The position numbers and the translations under genes are program-made. 64,000 bases of DNA from positions 76,537,872-76,601,871 of the forward strand of contig CM043953.1 of the NCBI GenBank assembly GCA_014529385.2. The letters run 5' to 3'. Below, piece by piece: positions 56,861-64,000 of the stretch; the stretch's first letter is position 1; each line of letters opens with the position of its first letter. A model generated the notes under the pieces. That model did no database searches, was not told the origin of the DNA, and saw nothing but the letters and a program-made list of their open reading frames with translations. Origin of the DNA: Adiantum capillus-veneris. Lineage: Eukaryota; Streptophyta; Polypodiopsida; Polypodiales; Pteridaceae.

Positions 56861-57950
56861 TGTCAACAGATGGGATGGTTAGATGGAATGGACCTTCTCA
56901 TCAAAGTACAACTAAAAATCATAGCACAAATGTGTTGGTTGATATAGGAGATCGAGTAAATGCAGTCAGATATTCCTCGTACAAGAAAGCAACGAATCAG
57001 TCTTTGACTTCATGAATATCGACTATTAGAGGATGCAACAAGAACCCATCACTGACACTGGGAATAATCAACTTAAATGTGATAGTCCGTGGATGTTCAT
57101 GACCAGCTCATCAATTTCTATGATTACCTGACAAACACATGAATGAAACAATGATTCTTGGAATCTCAGGATGTGGACGTATAAGGCAGTACTAGATTGG
57201 AATACCAATCATCTCAAGCTATCACCTAAAGGCGGACAACTCATTGTTCCAATTTCACCGAGCAAAGAGGAATGGAAAGGAGGTTACCAACAGAGTAAAC
57301 CACAAATCAATCAATCTTCTCCATCCTATAGCCAAGAAAATGCTACAAGTAGCATGCAAGGAGTCAGGAAAATCTAGCTACCCAAAACATCATCTACTGT
57401 ACCAAAGACGGTTCCAAGGTTCAAAACACAAAGACAAGAATCTTCGAGCAGGGAACCTAAAACAAAATAGATTTGGAAGAAAAAGGAGCACTTATCTTCT
57501 CCACAAACTGTAAAACTGATGAAGCAATGGAGGGTTAAGCCTCAAAACACTCAACCACAACATTTTGTTGAAGAAAAACCAAGATAACAATGGCGAGTTA
57601 AAGCTCGACAACCATCATTATTGATACCGACAGCTCATGAAATCAGTGAGCCAAAGCATCTTGACGGTACAATAAAGCAAAGAGCACACAAGCTACAAGA
57701 TTTGCTCTTTGGGAGACAACAAAAGAAAACCTCGACCTCAGAAACCCTTGAGTTAATTACTCAAGACCCAACTCTTGCACAACATAATGGTTTGAATTTC
57801 ATTGATCTTCAAAGCATGGTAGAGCCAACCAAGGCTATGCATAGACACGATTGTTCAACCCATACACACAGTCGTCCCGGAGTACGCCATCTAGGAGGGG
57901 TGGAAGAGAACTAAGTAATTAAGGGCAATGTTTGAAGAGGGAGGAAAAAA
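56861..57950 (+). pseudogene. Copy C 3' region, unknown small frames
   Basis: Open pieces at 57171-57377, 57244-57513 and 57621-57914 (the last with KQRAHKLQDLLFGRQQKK and EPKHLDGTI) lie after integrase. I do not recognise a family. A purine-rich tract (about 57936-57950) then precedes the LTR. Confidence 0.5.
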
Positions 57951-57956
57951 GTTGGA

Positions 57957-58300
57957 TGTTAACATGTGATTTTTTGCAATATTACCTAATAATGTCCTTA
58001 CAAAATCATCAACATGAGAAATTGAGCTGATAACATCTCCTTGATGAGTGTAAATAGTGTATATACTATCAGAAAATCATCAAAAAATGGTCTTTGTTTG
58101 TTATTTTCATCATTTTTTTGATAGGGACATAAAAATGGAGAAATCCACCAAAAAACAATAAAGCAGTGTTTCTCAATAGATTTTCTTAATTATTGATTTT
58201 TCACTTTTCTTTTTTAGCACATTTTATTATTTTCTTTGATTTTTTTGATAAATCAAAAATTACTAATAAATAGCAAATGAGCTCAAATGGAGAAACTGAA
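57957..58300 (+). repeat. LTR of copy C, 5' part
   Basis: Starts TGTTAACATGTG just after the purine tract, is AT-rich, and is partly repeated in reverse at 36385-36507. The right boundary is not resolved; about 58300-58655 shows no gene. Confidence 0.55.
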
Positions 58301-58659
58301 GATACGCTGATGATCATAAGGACAAGGTGGACAGGCACAGAAAAGTTCAAATGAATCGACAGATGGAAGCGGAAAGCCTAAATAAGGCTGCCAAGGTCTA
58401 CTTTTGCAAATTCTTGTAAAATGAGCTAACGGAATCCGATTGAAGAAATTTTTGAGTCTAACCTAGACTTCATGGCCTAGTAGGATCAATAGGGGAATTT
58501 GGGGGAAAATAGTTTGGGAAGTCCAAGTATAGATATCCAATGCAACTCAAAATCACCTCATTTCTACTAGTCACTCTTGGAGGAGAGAGCTCTCAACCTT
58601 CTTCGCGCGCGATTTTGGGAGTCCACAGTCGTCCATTTACAACGCCGTCTCACACGAGA

Positions 58660-61600
58660 CATGAGGGGAGCAATGCAAGCTGCTGAGAAGGCAAAGAAAA
58701 GGGTGTCCTAGAAAGAAAAGTTGCAAGAGTTTCCACCTTACCAATTAGATCCAAGTTCATTGAAGACGGCAAAGGCAACTTACTTGTCAAAAGAACAACT
58801 TGAGAAAAACAACACAACTATTTTCACTGGCAGGTTCAAGAGCAAAGAAGGACACCAAGTGGAACTGCAAATGCTACCAAAGGAGATATATGATGTAGCT
58901 ACAAAGCTAGACACCAAAGAAGCCAACAGAAGGCTAGGCCTAAGAGACTTCTACGACCACGAACCATGCAGCGTGGATTTCTAGAAGCCATATGAGTTAC
59001 TATCTACAATCAAAGAAGATGGGTCATCCCAAGGTAGAAGTAGTAATCACCAAGGAGATAGTGGCCGAGGCACTAAAGTTGCCAACTGAAGGTATGACGA
59101 TGCGGGCCAGAGATAGAAAGATAGCAAGCACTTTTACCAAAGAGATTCTGCTTTTGCATACATGCACTCAAGGAAATCCATGGGATCCTCTGCTCCTTTC
59201 CTTGTAGGTTCTTGGTTTTGGGTTCCCTTATATATCTCGGACTCCATCTTTCATGGTCCTCACATGCAGCTTGGTGAATTCTTTCATAAGTTTGCTTTTC
59301 TCTTTCAAACCTCACCTTCTTTTGTTGAGGTTCCTCTTGGTGTGCTGCTACTGCTTTCTTTTTCATTTCTTCAATTCTTGCTCGACTTTCCTCATTGTCT
59401 CAACTCTCAGTGCTATGAGCTTCATGGGAGCTTTTTGAAGATTCTTCGTTTGACTTATACACTCTCTTTGTTGAACGCGTGGTTCTTGGAGACGGTTGAG
59501 CAGACACAATCCAGGTGTTCTGATATGGGGTTGGCAAAAAATTATCGGCCATTCCAATAGCATGATATGCTATTCTTGTCAGTACTTCAGGAGCATCTAG
59601 ATATGTGATTTTTCCTTCTTTCTTTGTGCCTTTCAGTGTTGTCAGCACATACGGTGCATGATCAATTGCCTGCCTGGTTGTCGACTTTAATACTTGTGTG
59701 AAGGTGGTCGCAACCGCATGGTTTGGGGTGGTGTACCGTTGCGGTATCTTTGATAAGAAGTGGAAGTGTTGATGGTAGAGGCAAGCTGGTTCTTCCACTT
59801 TCCTTTAGATGAGATCAGAAAAGGTGGCAGCAGTAGTCTTGAAGATGAAGGAAGCTTAAGAAGCTGAAAGGAAAGCAAAGGAAGAAGCAGCCGAGCAACA
59901 AAGACAAGTAGAGGCTACAAAACAAGGTGAGTCACATCACGATCAGGGGGATGTGTCTCCAAAACCCACTTCACCCACTACAGAGCATGAAGACCATCCA
60001 ATGCTAAGCCCGAGCCCTTCACCAGCTAAACCCAAGGAGGGCGAGGAAGCCAAGGGAAAAGAGAAGCAACATGCAGAAGCAAATTTTGAACAGCCAAAAG
60101 AAATAGAACAAACTGAGGCATGACCTTCTACAACAACCCAACCAAAAATAGTCGAGGCATCCACGAAGCGTCAAGCAGTAGAATCGGCCTAGGGAACCAC
60201 AATTCCTCAAGAAGGAGAAGTAGAACCCCCGCTACCACCACAAGCAAAAACTATAGAACCACCTAAAGAACCACAAACAAAAATAGTCAAAACCTTTAGA
60301 CATCCCCAAGTAGATCCTGTTGAATGGGAAACAAATGACGAATTCATCATGCAAGTCAATCAATATGCCAAGAAGATGTAGCTAATGACAGAAAAAATGC
60401 GAACATCAGTACATCCGCAGTGCTAAGGCTAGGGAACTTGAACTCGTCATTGATGCTCTACAAGGAGAGCTGGATGATAGAATGAACATTATTTCAAATC
60501 TCCAAAGATAGATCAAAGAGCTGAAGGATGAAGCAGAACAACACCAGCTTGCCAAAGAGAAGCAGCAGAAAGAGATGGAAGAGCTAGGAGAGCTTCTACC
60601 CAATGCACGCAAAAGAAAAGATCAACACTTGATAGAAGTAACCCATGAACTTCTCACCACTACTTTGTCAGTACAAAAGATCCAAGTGCAGCTTGATATA
60701 GCTAATGCTTCCTTGCAGTACTCCAAGCAACGAATCAATGATCAAGAAGCATTTTTGAAATAGATAAGAGAAAACCCTGTTGTCGCCTCAATCAAGGGAA
60801 CGGATGAAGTCTATAAGACTTTAAAAAAGAGGAACAAGGACCTTGAGTTAGAGCTGAAGCTGGAACAATCACAAAGACGAGACCTTGCATTGATGCGGGT
60901 CAAACGAGAAGAGCAATTGCTCAAAGAGATAACCAAATTAAAGAGAGTCAATCAGCTGTTGAGAGAGGGACAACCGGAACATCAAGAAGAAGCAGGAACA
61001 TCTGAACAAACAACCATTAATATACCCTCACTCTCATTTGTTGTGATGGAAACACAGCTGTCAGAAGGGCTAGCAGGAGAGTCGGAGTCGGACTTTCACG
61101 TACCACTCACTAAAACTAAGCAAGTGCCCATGGTCCAGCTTTATAAAGCTAAGGAAGATGCACTAAAAGAGTTGATTGTCTAGGAAATAGATGCTAAATA
61201 GAAAGCATAAATGGATTGGGAGTTGAGAGTCCTCCACTCCATAAATGTAGCTCAACTCACTCCCAACCAAATCAATGCTCAATGTCATCAACAATCACTG
61301 CCATACTCCTTGATCAAAGTGGAGTTACTACAGGTAAAGGAAAGACTATACAAAGATATACAGGTAGAAGGCTCAAAGGGTCCACCCCAAGTGGAGAGAG
61401 ATCTGGTTAAACAAGAATTTGAGATATCTAATTCTGTTCACAAGAGCACTTGCAGCCCTCCAAAAATATCTCATATTCTATCCTATACCAAGGGTAAGGA
61501 CATGGCAGGCATACGAAGCACTGAAAAATAAGAGGCCTACATGGCACAATTACCCACACCTACCAGCTCCAGAGCAGGGAGCACCAACGGAAGAATACAT

Positions 61601-62092
61601 GGTGAAAACCCTAACGGGCGCCATGACTTTCTTCAAGATCCTCCCTGACCTCTCATGTGCCATGCTTTATAAGATTTACAGAATGATTCTCACCTGCATT
61701 CAATCTTTTCACGAGCCTGAGCAAGCCGAAGCACCATGTATCTTTTTTAAAAGGCAATAAAGGTCTCTGTTATGATTTAAGTGGACAGCCATCAGAAGAA
61801 GTCCTCTGCGGCTTCTACACCCAATGCATGTTTTTGCCTCTAGCAATATGTTGGCGTTTAAGGAAGCATTCTATACAGGTTTCTTCACTTGGTGAATGAA
61901 GATATTTGGGCCAGTGATAAATAACCTTACATCTAGATTTGTTGGCTATTTAGCCATTGAGCTTAAAAACAGAGTCACCATGCAGTTCTTGCAAGTTCCT
62001 GACAAAGAACAAAGAATCAGATATGAGAAAGCACTACATGTGCTTAAAAACCGCCTCGCCAGCCATCAACCCAAGGACAACTTCAGTCCATG
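58660..62092 (+). pseudogene. Accessory ORF copy E: large coiled-coil protein, inverted inside
   Basis: ATG 58660 (MRGAMQAAEKAKKRVS) then a stop, then the N-domain (58721-58984) with IFTGRFKSKEGH...LPKEIYD, aligning with D's IFIAKFRDADGD...MPREIW. VVITKEIVAEALKLP follows (59042). From 59165 to 59800 the coding text is on the minus strand; plus-strand text resumes at 59805 with charged, Pro-rich sequence, then helices and coiled coil (60380-61180). The C-domain (61560-62092) shares FKEAFYTGFF, KIFGPV and TSRFVGY with D. Many stops. Similarity to D is weak in sequence but consistent in order. Confidence 0.7.
59165..59800 (-). pseudogene. Inverted segment of accessory ORF E
   Basis: Read on the minus strand, 59798-59400 gives QRYTTPNHAV and then PEVLTRIAYHAIGMADNF, matching D's RYTEPILHIAV and GPMLTRIAYQAFGM in the same order. 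59366-59210 continues as KKVRFEREKQTYERI. Flipping this block restores D's order of motifs, so it is an inversion inside the gene rather than a separate gene. Confidence 0.75.
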
Positions 62093-62119
62093 ACGTTGTT
62101 TCAAGGGACTACACAATTG

Positions 62120-62132
62120 AGGAGGGGGGAAA
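62120..62132 (+). other. Polypurine tract before LTR
   Basis: AGGAGGGGGGAAA, about 27 bases after the last accessory-ORF codon and directly before TGTTAG. Confidence 0.75.
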
Positions 62133-63053
62133 TGTTAGTAGCAATCTAACTCAGATAACTCGGATAACATTTTTCGGAGCTTTTATTGTAAAAACACTTA
62201 TTATTTTGATGAATCGAGAATGTTGTAACTCCTACTTTTCAGATAAACAATATAATTGATGAGCCGGGGCTACAAGCTTCTAGATTGCATCAACCTATTT
62301 TCAGTTAGAGCTCCCAGATTATTAGTTTTGACCATGTGCAAAAACCTTGGCTAAGGTATAAAAGCCAATTTTTGTAAGTATTTTATAAGTTTTGGATAAT
62401 AGAAACATAGCGTGAGATAATGGTGCTCACTGCTCTTCTTCTAGTGCTTCCTACTTCCTTCCCATTTGTCACATTGTAGTCACGTCTGTTGCATTGCAAC
62501 CGCAGGTAAGAGCTCTACGCATTGTTGTAAGCATTTCATGGTAATCTATAGCTTTTGGCGTCACCGAGCCGCGGCCTAATTTTATCATAATTAGGAATTT
62601 AAGCTTCAAAATCATAAACTAAGTATAGATGGGGTATTGGGATATCATTGCTAAGCGTTCAGATGCATTCTGGGTGAAAAACAATTAGGTCAAAAACTCA
62701 CTGCTGTTAATACTTGTAATTTTTCACTTGAGCTAAAGTGAGATTTGAGACCATAAGCATGTGTGCTTAGGTCTTAAAAACATGTCCTAGAAGTTTCGTG
62801 ACGTTTGGATGTCGTTTGATGCTGTAACAATTATGATTTGTTTGCCGATGAGCGACTAGCTTTTGGTGATTTCTGTCATTTGAGTGTAGCTTGAGCTAGA
62901 TGCGAGTTGTGTATTGGTTTCCAAGAGATTAGAAACCTCTTGTAGACTCTATGCACTAGTCGAGTCATCTTCGTCCCATGGATTGATAATTATATTTGTG
63001 GTTCTCGCTATGTCTGCAATAAGATAGGAGTGAAGTTAGACACCCGTCCCACA
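62133..63053 (+). repeat. LTR (921 bp) between accessory ORF E and pol F
   Basis: TGTTAGTAGCAATC to CCGTCCCACA. It serves as E's 3' LTR (tract on its left) and as F's 5' LTR (TGGCACCAATTA on its right, at primer-site position with a 2-base spacer). A TATA-like GGTATAAAAGCC lies near 62354. Its end matches the LTR at 1-625. Confidence 0.78.
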
Positions 63054-63055
63054 CC

Positions 63056-63106
63056 TGGCACCAATTACTCCATCTTGCACCAAGGATAAGGAGACAATGG
63101 ACAAAG
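63056..63106 (+). other. Weak primer-binding-like site and short leader of F
   Basis: TGGCACCAATTACTCC starts two bases after the LTR. Only the TGG and a few further bases match the Asp-type site at 628, so the primer is uncertain. The leader is only about 50 bases. Confidence 0.4.
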
Positions 63107-63526
63107 ATGGTAAGTACTAGGAAGTCAAGACAAAAGATAGCTGGGGCTACCTCTGGGAGGAAGCTAGATGACATCCTATCTATCATGGATGCCGACATCA
63201 AGGGGCAACGCATCTCAAACATCTACATAGATGGTGGCACACAAATATGCGTCATGATTGAGAAAATGATGCACCATCTAAGACTAGAAGTAAGTAGGTC
63301 GGCACCCTATCAAGCTAAAATGAGAAATAAAGTCAAAGTGAAGTGTGTAGGCATTGTGAATGCAGTCAAGGTGAAGGCATTCAACATGGAAGTGGAGGTA
63401 GAATTTTTTGTCATGCCACACAAAGGGGAGGGCTACCCTATCATAAGACTATGGTTCATGGCTATGGAGGCTAAGCAAGACTGGAGTATCGGAATGATCC
63501 AGATGAAGGATGCTAACACAACATGA
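63107..63526 (+). CDS. Element F protease (Ty3 aspartic type)
   Basis: 139 codons from MVSTRKSRQ. The IYIDGGTQICVM block is the plant Ty3 protease active-site type (IDGG), followed by the middle beta region (VKVKCVGIVNAVKVKAF) and the AMEAKQDWSIG end. No zinc knuckle or gag core lies between the LTR and this frame. It overlaps the next frame by 4 bases (ATGA-type overlap at 63523-63526). Confidence 0.75.
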   Translation: MVSTRKSRQKIAGATSGRKLDDILSIMDADIKGQRISNIYIDGGTQICVMIEKMMHHLRLEVSRSAPYQAKMRNKVKVKCVGIVNAVKVKAFNMEVEVEFFVMPHKGEGYPIIRLWFMAMEAKQDWSIGMIQMKDANTT

Positions 63527-64000
63527 TCTTGGAGGCATCGGAAGATGAATTCACCAGTGACTCTTTGACCACCTCAAGAGAAGAGATGACAACAACTGAA
63601 GAGAGCGACAATAGCATCGAAGTGATGGGAGTCATCCTCAGAGATCCAAAGAGATTAACACAGTCTGAAGCAGCACCAGAGAACCAAGAAGTACCATCAA
63701 GAACGCAACCCTTGGTGGATACAAGTAAGTTACATCGGATGCTGTCTAGTGAATTAGCTAGTGAAGAGAGAGAAGAGTACATCTCTATGCTGGGTAGCTT
63801 CACCACACTTTTCATTGATGGCTATGACAAGATCACAGGAATCACAGTGGTGCAGCACCGCATAAGACTCAAAGAAGGAAGTAAGCATGTAGTGCAAGAG
63901 CTCAGAAGGCTTGGGGTAATTCAGCAAGAGGCATTGCTCAAAGAGGTAAGGGATTTGCTACAGGAAGGTTTCATTTACCCCGTCAAAGACTTCAAGTGGG
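63523..64000 (+). CDS. Element F linker and reverse transcriptase N-end (runs off the window)
   Basis: It opens at ATG 63523 in the +1 or -1 frame relative to protease and stays open to the window end (159 codons visible). After an acidic Ser/Thr/Glu linker comes the RT entry region: VQHRIRLKEGSK, ALLKEVRDLLQEGFIYPV, DFKW. The catalytic box lies outside the window. The frame change at ATGA hints at reinitiation or frameshifting, or is simple decay. Confidence 0.78.
   Translation, partial: MILEASEDEFTSDSLTTSREEMTTTEESDNSIEVMGVILRDPKRLTQSEAAPENQEVPSRTQPLVDTSKLHRMLSSELASEEREEYISMLGSFTTLFIDGYDKITGITVVQHRIRLKEGSKHVVQELRRLGVIQQEALLKEVRDLLQEGFIYPVKDFKW

Overview
The window is repeat-derived DNA from a plant nuclear genome. 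Evidence is Ty1/copia and Ty3 LTR retrotransposons with plant-type primer sites (initiator-Met for copia, Asp-tRNA-like for one Ty3 family), a CACTA (En/Spm) DNA transposon with a TNP2/DUF4218 transposase, a LINE, long (GA)n, (GT)n and (AT)n tracts, and a complex satellite. I see no intact host gene, rRNA, tRNA or CRISPR. A large-genome land plant fits; a fern or other non-seed plant is possible but not shown by anything here.

Left block (1-30.4 kb) is a nest of insertions. An outer LTR with a tRNA-Asp-like primer site (1-650) is followed from about 889 by Ty3 element A. A's leader was hit by copia-1 (1368-18274, minus strand, 5-bp target duplication) and by copia-2 (18762-23938, plus strand, LTRs differing at one base). 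Copia-1 itself carries a solo LTR (4692-6299) and, in its 5' LTR, a 10.7-kb CACTA element (7542-18242, duplication ACA) that in turn holds a LINE (about 8934-13515) between microsatellites. A's decayed gag, protease, RT and RNase H follow at 24.6-30.4 kb.

Middle block (30.6-38 kb): a satellite with a three-part higher-order unit (about 325+325+205 bp), split by a 757-bp solo LTR, then a decayed minus-strand coding remnant with a faint DNA-methyltransferase look (35.4-36.4 kb) and an inverted LTR scrap. Ty3 element B starts near 36508. Its leader shows a palindrome recurring about every 290 bp.

Right block (38-64 kb): B gag-PR-RT-RH (38.2-44.7 kb) is interrupted by 8.3 kb of another family, then B integrase resumes (53.0-54.5 kb), followed by a related copy C (54.5-58.3 kb). 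The interrupting DNA and the region 58.6-62.1 kb carry two diverged copies (D and E) of a large coiled-coil protein gene that is neither gag nor pol and sits directly upstream of an LTR. A third, inverted partial copy lies at 44.7-46.2 kb. Copy E contains an internal inversion. At 62133-63053 an LTR is followed by protease and RT without a recognisable gag, up to the window end. The D/E protein family and the unusual gene order it implies are the best candidates for something undescribed.

Nearly all reading frames are broken. Copia-2 has the longest open frame (1461 codons), but it carries a zinc-finger Cys-to-Ser change and a late frameshift.
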